Assembly: GCA_002441465.1 (NCBI GenBank)
Contig: DJWE01000030.1
Location: 1 to 7,023 of the forward strand
From: Propionibacteriaceae bacterium UBA6238
GTDB lineage: Bacteria; Actinomycetota; Actinomycetes; Propionibacteriales; Propionibacteriaceae
Length of the DNA: 7,023 bases
Direction: 5' to 3'
Shown here one piece after another: positions 1 to 5,732 of this stretch. Position numbers and translations under genes: made by a program. The notes under the pieces were generated by a model. That model saw only the letters and a program-made list of their open reading frames with translations, ran no database searches and had not been told where the DNA came from. Each line of letters starts with the position of its first letter. The stretch's first letter is position 1.

Positions 1-536
1 TGAGCCAGGCGCTGCGCAAGATGACTGGTGCGCTTTCCGGTGCGGGCACTACAGCGATCTTCATCAACCAGCTGCGGGAGAAGATCGGGGTGATGTTCGG
101 TTCGCCGGAGACGACGACCGGTGGCCGGGCCCTGAAGTTCTACTCCTCCATCAGGCTCGACGTGCGCCGTATCGAGACCCTGAAGGACGGCCAGGACATG
201 GTCGGTAACCGTACTCGGGTCAAGGTGGTGAAGAACAAGGTCGCGCCGCCGTTCAAGCAGGCCGAGTTCGACATTCTCTACGGCCAGGGAATCAGCCGGG
301 AGGGCAGCCTGATTGATCTCGGTGTCGATTGCGGCATCATCCGCAAGGCGGGCGCCTGGTTCACCTACGAGGCCGATCAACTCGGTCAGGGCAAGGAGAA
401 CGCGCGCACCTTCCTCAAGACAAACCCTGAGATCGCCGACGAGATCGAGCGCCGCATTCTTGCCCAGCTGGGGATCGGCGTCACGAGCGACGTGCCGGAT
501 GGCATCGATCCGGTCACCGGGGAGGTCGAGTTCTGA
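1..536 (+). CDS. recA: RecA recombinase, C-terminal part (5' end outside window)
   Basis: RecA forms ATP-dependent filaments on single-stranded DNA, carries out homologous strand exchange and triggers LexA self-cleavage in the SOS response. The open frame continues upstream of the first ATG at 21: codons from position 3 read SQALRKM, a well-known internal RecA stretch, so this is a gene fragment and not a short gene. By comparison with E. coli RecA, roughly the first 170 residues are missing, including Walker A and Walker B. Present are the core segment IFINQLREKIGVMFG, the PETTTGG region of DNA-binding loop L2, the RVKVVKNK and FKQAEFDILYG motifs, and the C-terminal domain with KAGAWFTYE and GQGKENA. 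The stop is TGA at 534-536. All eight phenylalanine codons are TTC. It is followed 5 bases later by recX, the normal actinobacterial arrangement. Identification is certain; only the truncation by the window edge limits it. Confidence 0.97.
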   Translation, partial: SQALRKMTGALSGAGTTAIFINQLREKIGVMFGSPETTTGGRALKFYSSIRLDVRRIETLKDGQDMVGNRTRVKVVKNKVAPPFKQAEFDILYGQGISREGSLIDLGVDCGIIRKAGAWFTYEADQLGQGKENARTFLKTNPEIADEIERRILAQLGIGVTSDVPDGIDPVTGEVEF

Positions 537-541
537 GCCGA

Positions 542-1123
542 ATGACGCCACGGGGGTCCGGTCGGAGTAGCTCTGACCGGACGAACCGGCCTGACTCCCC
601 GGATCTCGACGAGCTTGAGGCTGCAGCGGCCGGCGAAGGCGGCGACGCTGATCCGGTGGGTGTTGCCCGTGAGATCGCCCTGCGACAGCTGACCGTGCGG
701 GCACGCAGTCGGCAGGAGTTGGCCAAGGCATTGGCTCGCAAGAACGTGCCGGACGACGTTGCTCGCATCGTGCTCGACCGGCTGACCGAGGTCGGTTTGA
801 TCGACGATGCGGTGTTCGCCCGTGACTGGCTCGCGGCCGGGGAGCGACGGCAGAAGAGTAGGCGGGCCCTGTTGATCGAGCTCGCCGAGAAGGGCGTAGA
901 GCGTGAGGTGATCGATGCGGCCGTGGCCGAACTCGACGCCGATCGTGACTATGTGGTGGCTCGGGGCTTCGCCGAGCGAAAGGTTCGTTCGTTGGCGGGA
1001 CTGGACCCGCAGGTACGGTATCGGAGGCTGGCGGGGGCCCTAGCTCGGCGGGGTTTCGGAGCATCGGTGGTCGCTCAAGTCACGCGCGAAGTCCTCGCCG
1101 ACGAGGTGGAGCTTGCGGAATGA
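542..1123 (+). CDS. recX: Regulatory protein RecX
   Basis: RecX binds RecA filaments and limits their extension, and so modulates recombination and SOS induction. The 193-residue product has a hydrophilic, probably disordered N-terminus of about 35 residues (Ser/Arg/Asp-rich, then an Ala/Glu/Gly stretch). The all-helical RecX repeats follow: an opening ALRQLTVRARSRQELAKAL helix pair, the RLTEVGLIDDAVFARDWL motif typical of the family, a second repeat around RRALLIELAEKGVEREVI, and a last repeat ending ALARRGFGASVV. Length is within the usual actinobacterial range. The ATG at 542 is 5 bases after the recA stop. A GGGGAGG run at 519-525 lies rather far upstream, so translation is probably coupled to recA; a slightly later start cannot be excluded because the N-terminus is poorly conserved in this family. 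Identity rests on motifs plus position next to recA. Confidence 0.93.
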   Translation: MTPRGSGRSSSDRTNRPDSPDLDELEAAAAGEGGDADPVGVAREIALRQLTVRARSRQELAKALARKNVPDDVARIVLDRLTEVGLIDDAVFARDWLAAGERRQKSRRALLIELAEKGVEREVIDAAVAELDADRDYVVARGFAERKVRSLAGLDPQVRYRRLAGALARRGFGASVVAQVTREVLADEVELAE

Positions 1124-1314
1124 CCCGGCGCGGCTTAGCCTGCGCTTGGGTACCCCTGCGGACCCACTCCTGAGCGACTGAATGACCATCACTGGGGACT
1201 GAAACCCCGCGATACACGTGGCCCGGCCCGGCTGGGTCGAGCCTGCCACGGCCAGCGGCCTCACCCGCCCTGGTCCGCTTGAGGATTGGGCCTTCGGCGT
1301 CCCCACATACGCTC

Positions 1315-1322
1315 GAGGAGGA
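1315..1322 (+). promoter_or_regulatory. Ribosome binding site of rny
   Basis: GAGGAGGA ends 5 bases before the ATG at 1328. It decides the start of rny: the frame stays open back to an earlier possible start at 1286, but the extra 14 residues (MGLRRPHIRSRRTP) are strongly basic, would precede the membrane anchor, and have no comparable site. The rest of the 1124-1327 gap shows no convincing gene, and I could not settle on a promoter in it. Confidence 0.8.
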
Positions 1323-1327
1323 CGCCC

Positions 1328-2854
1328 ATGGATCCGACCAATTTGCTGATCGTCGTGGTGGGTGTGCTCCTGCTGGTCACCGTGGCTCTGGTGGTCCTGG
1401 TCATCGTGATCTTCCGCGGAGGTCCGTCCGTAGGTCGCCAACGTCCACAGCCTGCTCGCGGTCGACGCAACCAGCCGGGTCCCCGGCGTCCAGCCCCGGC
1501 TCCGGCTCAGGCTGTGGCCGTGCCGGTGCAGGACGACGAACTGCGAGCCCGTCGACAGGCGGTCGACCGCCGTGAGGAACTCCTCGCCGAACGAGAAGAC
1601 CGGCTGAACCGGTACCTGGAGGAAATGCACACCCGCGAGGCGCACCTGGATCGAATTGCCGCAGGTCTGGACGACCGGGAGGCCCAACTCGAGGAGGCCG
1701 AGCGGGAGCGGACCGACGCGCTGGCCGAGGTGGCCGGGCTCTCGGCGGAGGACGCCCGATCCGAGCTGATGGCCCACGTGGAGAAGGGCGCGCGACTACA
1801 CGCCGCCCAGCTCACCCGCGACATCGAGACCGAGGCCCGCCGCAATGCGGACGCGACCGCACGCGAGATCATCGTGACCAGCATCCAGAGGCTGGCGGCC
1901 GAGCAGACCACCGAATCCGTGGTCGCCACCGTCCCGCTTCCCGGCGATGAGATGAAGGGCCGGATCATCGGACGCGAGGGTCGCAACATCCGCGCCTTCG
2001 AGCAGATCACGGGCGTGAACGTGCTGATCGACGACACTCCGGAAAGCGTGCTGCTGTCCTGCTTCGATCCGGTACGCCGCGAGACCGCTCGGCTCACCCT
2101 CACCGAGCTGGTCGCGGATGGACGGATTCATCCCGCTCGGATCGAGGAGGTCCACGAGCGCAGCAAGAAGCGGGTGGACGAACTGTGCGTCCGCGCCGCA
2201 GAGGACGCCCTGATCGAGATGGGCATCACCGATCTGGCCCCTGGACTGCTGCCGATCCTCGGTTCGCTGCAGTACCGCACGTCCTACGGTCAGAACGTGT
2301 TGCGGCACCTGGTCGAGTGCGGACACATCGCCGCGTTGCTGGCCGCCGAACTCGGTCTCGATGTGGAGACCTGTCGGCGCGCCGCCTTCCTGCACGACAT
2401 CGGCAAGGCGCTCACTCACGAGGCGGAGGGATCCCACGCCAAGGTGGGGGCGGACCTGGCCCGCCGGCACGGCGAGCACCCCGACATCGTGCACGCGATC
2501 GAAGCCCACCACAACGAGGTCGAACCGCACACGGTGGAAGCCGTGCTCACCCAGGCGGCGGACGCGATCAGCGGCAGCCGGCCGGGCGCTCGTAGGGAGA
2601 GCCTGGAGATGTACGTCAAACGACTGCAGCGACTCGAAGACATCGCCAAGGAGCACTCGGGCGTCGACAAGGTATTCGCCATGCAGGCCGGGCGGGAAAT
2701 CCGGGTGATGGTGGCGCCGGATCTGGTCAACGACGCCCAGTCTCAGGTGATCGCCCGTGACATCGCCAAGCGAGTCGAGGAGGAGCTGACCTACCCCGGA
2801 AGCATCAAGGTGACGGTGGTGCGCGAGTCGCGGGCGGTGGCTCTGGCCAAGTGA
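1328..2854 (+). CDS. rny: Ribonuclease Y, membrane-anchored endoribonuclease
   Basis: RNase Y starts decay of many mRNAs by endonucleolytic cleavage at the inner face of the membrane. The 508-residue product (B. subtilis RNase Y has 520) shows the full family layout. A membrane anchor spans about residues 6-29 (LLIVVVGVLLLVTVALVVLV), followed by a basic Arg/Pro/Ala-rich linker at 30-63 and a long charged coiled coil at about 69-185. A KH RNA-binding domain starts near 205, with its GRIIGREGRN loop at 211-220. The metal-dependent HD domain spans about 320-420, with H327, the H356-D357 pair in LHDIGKA, and the HH pair at 394-395. The ATG at 1328 is chosen over 1286 because of the Shine-Dalgarno site just before it. 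The recA-recX-rny-miaB order supports an actinobacterial, possibly Propionibacteriales, source (inferred). miaB follows after 48 bases and may be co-transcribed. Confidence 0.95.
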   Translation: MDPTNLLIVVVGVLLLVTVALVVLVIVIFRGGPSVGRQRPQPARGRRNQPGPRRPAPAPAQAVAVPVQDDELRARRQAVDRREELLAEREDRLNRYLEEMHTREAHLDRIAAGLDDREAQLEEAERERTDALAEVAGLSAEDARSELMAHVEKGARLHAAQLTRDIETEARRNADATAREIIVTSIQRLAAEQTTESVVATVPLPGDEMKGRIIGREGRNIRAFEQITGVNVLIDDTPESVLLSCFDPVRRETARLTLTELVADGRIHPARIEEVHERSKKRVDELCVRAAEDALIEMGITDLAPGLLPILGSLQYRTSYGQNVLRHLVECGHIAALLAAELGLDVETCRRAAFLHDIGKALTHEAEGSHAKVGADLARRHGEHPDIVHAIEAHHNEVEPHTVEAVLTQAADAISGSRPGARRESLEMYVKRLQRLEDIAKEHSGVDKVFAMQAGREIRVMVAPDLVNDAQSQVIARDIAKRVEEELTYPGSIKVTVVRESRAVALAK

Positions 2855-2872
2855 GCGGGTAGAGTACCGCTC
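2853..2872 (+). promoter_or_regulatory. Hairpin and -10-like element between rny and miaB
   Basis: GAGCGG (2853-2858) pairs perfectly with CCGCTC (2867-2872) around a short loop, overlapping the rny stop codon. There is no T-run after it, so it is a poor terminator. Inside it lies TAGAGT (2860-2865), matching the actinobacterial -10 form TANNNT, but I see no convincing -35 at the right distance. It could be a weak internal promoter for miaB, an RNA processing or stabilising hairpin, or chance. Confidence 0.25.
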
Positions 2873-2902
2873 CTGTAAGGCCAGCAGAGGTAGGGAACCG
2901 GC

Positions 2903-4348
2903 TTGTCAGAGCGCACTTTCGAGGTCGTCACGTACGGCTGTCAGATGAACGTCCACGACTCCGAGCGAATCGCAGGCGTGTTGCTGGAGGCCGGCTATGT
3001 GCCCGCGGACCAGGGCGCCCAGGCCGACGTGGTGGTGTTCAACACCTGCGCGGTGCGCGAGAACGCCGACAACCGCCTCTACGGGAACCTGGGCCACCTC
3101 GCTCCGGTGAAGCAGTCCCACCCGGGGATGCAGATCGCCGTCGGCGGCTGCATGGCCCAGAAGGATCGCCAAGGTGTCGTGGATCGGGCGCCCTGGGTGG
3201 ACGTCGTGTTCGGCACCAACAACCTTGGCTCGCTGCCGGTCCTGCTGGAGCGGGCGCGGGTCGAGCAGGAAGCCCAAGTGGAGATCCTGGAGTCGCTGGA
3301 GCGGTTCCCGTCCACCCTGCCCACTCGGCGCGACTCCGCGTACTCAGCGTGGGTCTCGATCAGCGTGGGCTGCAACAACACTTGCACCTTCTGCATCGTG
3401 CCGTCGCTGCGCGGGAAGGAAACCGACCGGAGGCCGGGTGACGTGCTCGCCGAGGTCCGGGCCCTGGTCGATGAAGGCGTCCAGGAGGTCACCCTGCTGG
3501 GCCAGAACGTGAACACCTACGGCGTGGAGTTCGGCGACCGGGGGGCGTTCGCCAAGCTGCTGCGTGCCTGTGGCGGAATCGAGGGCCTGGAACGCGTCCG
3601 GTTCACTTCGCCGCACCCGGCGGCGTTCACCGACGACGTCATCGCGGCGATGGCGGAGACGCCGAACGTGATGCCTAGCTTGCACATGCCGCTGCAGTCC
3701 GGCTCGAACGCGGTGCTGAAAGCGATGCGGCGCTCCTACCGCAGTGAGAAGTTCCTCGGCATCCTCGACAGGGTGCGGGCGGCCATCCCGCAGGCGGCGA
3801 TCACGACCGACATCATCGTCGGATTCCCCGGCGAGACCGAGACCGACTTCGCCGCGACCCTCGACGTGGTGCGTGCGGCCCGATTCTCGGCGGCGTTCAC
3901 CTTCCAGTACTCGATCCGGCCCGGCACTCCGGCGGCCACGATGCCCGACCAGGTGCCGCGCGCGGTGGTGCAGGAGCGCTACGAGCGGCTGGTCGAACTG
4001 GTCGACGAGACCGCTTGGACCCAGAATCGCCGGCTGATCGGAGAACGGGTGGAGGTGCTCTTCGCCGATGGCGAGGGACGCAAGGACGCCGCCACCCACC
4101 GGATGTCCGGACGGGCCAGGGATAACCGGCTCGTGCACGTCCGGGTACCCGAGGACCCGACGCTGCGACCGCGTCCCGGCGACCTGGCCGAGGTGGAGAT
4201 CAGCTACGCCGCGCCGCACCACCTGAACGCCGACGACGGCCTGCTCGGACTGCGTCGCACGCGCGGCGGGGACGCGTGGGCTGCTCGGCACGCCGACGCC
4301 GGCCCCGCACCCACCGCACTGGGCCTGCCGAAGCTGATTCGGGCCTGA
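2903..4348 (+). CDS. miaB: tRNA-2-methylthio-N6-dimethylallyladenosine synthase MiaB
   Basis: MiaB is a radical SAM methylthiotransferase that converts i6A37 to ms2i6A37 in tRNAs reading UNN codons, stabilising codon-anticodon pairing. The 481-residue product has all three parts. The N-terminal methylthiotransferase domain carries auxiliary-cluster cysteines C13 (YGCQMN), C49 (NTCAVRE) and C83 (GGCMAQ). The radical SAM core has the CNNTCTFC motif, C157, C161 and C164, followed by IVPSLRGKE and the LLGQNVNTYG segment. A C-terminal TRAM domain spans about 375-440, with an Ala/Pro-rich tail after it. The start is TTG at 2903: a TAG in the same frame at 2891-2893 rules out anything upstream, and AGGGA at 2892-2896 sits 6 bases before it as a ribosome site. 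All 16 phenylalanine codons are TTC. Its substrate is made by MiaA, encoded further along but apparently from a different organism. Confidence 0.97.
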   Translation: MSERTFEVVTYGCQMNVHDSERIAGVLLEAGYVPADQGAQADVVVFNTCAVRENADNRLYGNLGHLAPVKQSHPGMQIAVGGCMAQKDRQGVVDRAPWVDVVFGTNNLGSLPVLLERARVEQEAQVEILESLERFPSTLPTRRDSAYSAWVSISVGCNNTCTFCIVPSLRGKETDRRPGDVLAEVRALVDEGVQEVTLLGQNVNTYGVEFGDRGAFAKLLRACGGIEGLERVRFTSPHPAAFTDDVIAAMAETPNVMPSLHMPLQSGSNAVLKAMRRSYRSEKFLGILDRVRAAIPQAAITTDIIVGFPGETETDFAATLDVVRAARFSAAFTFQYSIRPGTPAATMPDQVPRAVVQERYERLVELVDETAWTQNRRLIGERVEVLFADGEGRKDAATHRMSGRARDNRLVHVRVPEDPTLRPRPGDLAEVEISYAAPHHLNADDGLLGLRRTRGGDAWAARHADAGPAPTALGLPKLIRA

Positions 4349-4376
4349 GCGCCGGCCACCAGGACGCGAACACGGG

Positions 4377-4408
4377 CCGAGGGGCCGACCGTGCGGTCGA
4401 CCCCTCGG
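4377..4408 (+). terminator. Hairpin terminator after miaB
   Basis: CCGAGGGGCCGACC (4377-4390) and GGTCGACCCCTCGG (4395-4408) form a 14-base-pair stem with a single C-A mismatch and a GTGC loop, followed by CTTTCGTCG. The short T-run is on the plus side, so it best serves miaB, which ends 28 bases before. It also lies 54 bases beyond the stop of the convergent minus-strand gene and could block read-through both ways. The T-run is short, as is common in high-GC actinobacteria. Confidence 0.75.
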
Positions 4409-4421
4409 CTTTCGTCGTGGT

Positions 4422-4439
4422 GCGGGAAGTTCGTCCCGC
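4422..4439. repeat. Second small hairpin in the convergent gap
   Basis: GCGGGA (4422-4427) pairs with TCCCGC (4434-4439) around a 6-base loop. It lies between the larger hairpin and the end of the minus-strand small gene. There is no T-run on either side, so it is either an accessory terminator stem for the minus-strand gene or incidental. Confidence 0.4.
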
Positions 4440-4462
4440 GTCCAGATCTGTGGTCTACAGGA

Positions 4463-4636
4463 TTACTTGGCTTCGCCACCCAGCTGGTCCTTGAGGAACT
4501 CCTGGGCCTGATCCACCTGGTCCGCGTACTGGCCGCCGGTCTTCTCGTCGACGAAGTCACCCACCTTCTCGATTGCTTCGTCAACCTCAGCTTCGTGGCC
4601 GGCCACGGCACCCTTGATCTGTCCGACGATGTCCAT
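4463..4636 (-). CDS. Small Rv0909/MT0933-like antitoxin-family protein
   Basis: The 57-residue acidic, hydrophilic product has no signal peptide or membrane segment. It starts MDIVGQIKGAVAGHEAEVDE, with AIEKVGDFVDEKTGGQYADQ in the middle and an LGGEAK end. The GDFVDEKTGG(Q/K)YA pattern with flanking helices matches, from memory, the actinobacterial family annotated as Rv0909 or MT0933-type antitoxin. In M. tuberculosis Rv0909 is paired with the toxin gene Rv0910; here no partner gene is adjacent, so a role in a toxin-antitoxin pair is not shown, and a free-standing stress or nucleic-acid-associated role is equally possible. The start is well fixed by an AGAAAGGAGG ribosome site just upstream and a good promoter further up. 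Both phenylalanine codons are TTC, as in its left-hand neighbours. It converges with miaB and diverges from miaA. Confidence 0.8.
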   Translation of the reverse strand: MDIVGQIKGAVAGHEAEVDEAIEKVGDFVDEKTGGQYADQVDQAQEFLKDQLGGEAK

Positions 4637-4640
4637 GCGA

Positions 4641-4650
4641 CCTCCTTTCT
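4641..4650 (-). promoter_or_regulatory. Strong ribosome binding site of the small antitoxin-family gene
   Basis: Read on the minus strand, AGAAAGGAGG ends 4 bases before the ATG at 4636. It is the best Shine-Dalgarno match in the window and supports the small gene being translated, and at a good rate. Confidence 0.8.
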
Positions 4651-4686
4651 GCTCCCGGCGCCGAGACGCTCCCGGCTGCGACCTCC

Positions 4687-4715
4687 ATTGTGTGCCCCTG
4701 GGGGGCTCCTGCCAA
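4687..4715 (-). promoter_or_regulatory. Promoter of the small antitoxin-family gene
   Basis: On the minus strand, TTGGCA (4715-4710) is followed after exactly 17 bases by CACAAT (4692-4687), close to the vegetative consensus pair. Transcription would start near 4680, giving a leader of roughly 44 bases that includes the ribosome site. The promoter is complete and sits left of the point where the sequence changes character, so it belongs to the actinobacterial part. Confidence 0.6.
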
Positions 4716-4740
4716 GCGTCCCGAGGGCGTAGTTGAGACA

Positions 4741-5685
4741 ATGCCTCGCATGAGGATCCCCGTGGTCGCCCTGAATGGACCGACGGCCAGCGGCAAGACC
4801 GCGCTGGCCTTCGAACTGGCGACGCGTTTTCCCTGCGACATCGTCAGCGTCGATTCGGCGCAGGTGTTTCGCGACATGAACATCGGCACCGCCAAGCCCG
4901 ATGCCGCGACGCTGGCGCGCTTTCCGCACCGGCTGATCGACCTGATCACGCCGGAGCAGAGCTACTCCGCCGCCCGCTTCCGCCACGACGCGCTGGCAGC
5001 GATGGCCGAGATCACCGCGGCCGGCAAGGTGCCGGTGCTGGTCGGCGGCACCATGCTCTACTTCCGCGCCCTGCTGCACGGCCTGGCCGATCTGCCGCAG
5101 GCCGACGCGGCGCTGCGTGCCGAAATCGATGCCGAGGCGGCTGCCGAAGGCTGGCCGGCGATGCACGCCAAGCTGGCTGTCCTTGACCCGGCGACTGCCG
5201 CCCGCCTGCACCCGACCGACAGCCAGCGCCTGCAGCGGGCGCTGGAAATCTGCCGCCTGACCGGCCGGCCGATGTCCGAATTGCTGGCCGAGAGCGAGAA
5301 ACAGAAGCCACCCTACGACTTTCTCAGCATCGGCCTCCTGCCTTCCGACCGCAGCGTGCTGCACGAGCGCATCGCACGCCGCTTCGACGAGATGCTGCTG
5401 TCCGGACTCGACGAGGAGTTGCGGATGCTGCGCGGCAAATACGACCTGCACCCCAACCTGCCCTCGATGCGCTGCGTTGGCTACCGCCAGGCCTGGGAGG
5501 CGCAGGAAGGCCTGATTTCGCGGCCAGAACTGCGCGACCGCGGCATTTTCGCGACGCGCCAGCTGGCCAAGCGGCAGATTACCTGGCTGACCAATTCCTT
5601 CGAGGCGGAAACCTTCGACTGCTTGGACCCAGCGCTCAGCGAGCGGGTCGCGGAGCGTACTGCCGAGTTTCTTGCCGCCATTTAG
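4741..5685 (+). CDS. miaA: tRNA dimethylallyltransferase MiaA (apparent chimera at 5' end)
   Basis: MiaA moves the dimethylallyl group of DMAPP to A37 of tRNAs reading UNN codons, giving i6A37, which MiaB then modifies. The 314-residue product is of normal length. It has the P-loop GPTASGKT (13-20), SVDSAQVFRDMNIGTAKPD (36-54) with catalytic D38, PHRLID, the substrate-site VGGTMLYFRALLHGL, TDSQRLQRALE, and RCVGYRQAWE near the C-terminus. The SVDSAQVFRDMNIGTAKPD form and the whole rest of the protein are betaproteobacterial; actinobacterial MiaA usually reads DAMQxYRGMDIGTAK here. The first dozen codons and the upstream DNA fit the actinobacterial side, so the frame may join two organisms' miaA genes. 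ATG 4741 and ATG 4750 are both possible starts. A GTG at 4690 is unlikely because it overlaps the divergent promoter. Five of 12 phenylalanine codons are TTT. Confidence 0.95.
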   Translation: MPRMRIPVVALNGPTASGKTALAFELATRFPCDIVSVDSAQVFRDMNIGTAKPDAATLARFPHRLIDLITPEQSYSAARFRHDALAAMAEITAAGKVPVLVGGTMLYFRALLHGLADLPQADAALRAEIDAEAAAEGWPAMHAKLAVLDPATAARLHPTDSQRLQRALEICRLTGRPMSELLAESEKQKPPYDFLSIGLLPSDRSVLHERIARRFDEMLLSGLDEELRMLRGKYDLHPNLPSMRCVGYRQAWEAQEGLISRPELRDRGIFATRQLAKRQITWLTNSFEAETFDCLDPALSERVAERTAEFLAAI

Positions 5686-5708
5686 CCGGATGCTACGGTC
5701 GGCGGCAA
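5672..5708. repeat. Inverted repeat across the end of miaA
   Basis: TTGCCGCC (5672-5679) and GGCGGCAA (5701-5708) are perfect inverted copies around 21 bases that include the miaA stop codon. An A-run follows on the plus strand, not a T-run, and on the minus strand the T-run comes before the stem, so it is not a classic terminator for either converging gene. It may be a weak terminator or stabilising stem, or chance. Confidence 0.3.
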
Positions 5709-5732
5709 AAAACAGCCAAAATCGAAAAACAC

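Noticed and set aside
1124..1327. Possible small gene, promoter (TTGGGC, 16 bases, TACGCT at 1286-1313) or terminator between recX and rny
   Set aside because: No short frame looks like a protein. The promoter candidate would start transcription inside the rny ribosome site, and the GGGG/CCCC stem near 1194-1208 is too weak to call.
1796..2656. Minus-strand open frame of 286 codons opposite rny
   Set aside because: Entirely within the KH and HD coding part of rny, with no ribosome site or recognisable domain.
3344..4291. Minus-strand open frame of 315 codons opposite miaB
   Set aside because: His/Arg/Val-rich translation typical of the reverse strand of a high-GC gene. miaB on the other strand is unmistakable.
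4463..4636. A complete toxin-antitoxin system
   Set aside because: Only an antitoxin-family protein is present; no toxin candidate lies on either strand beside it.
4690..4740. N-terminal extension of miaA from a GTG at 4690
   Set aside because: It would add 17 residues of non-conserved sequence before the normal MiaA start and overlap the promoter of the divergent small gene.
4204..5451. Long minus-strand open frame of 415 codons
   Set aside because: It lies opposite miaB, the small gene, the gap and miaA, and crosses the suspected junction. Its composition is that of a high-GC antisense shadow and it matches no family I know.
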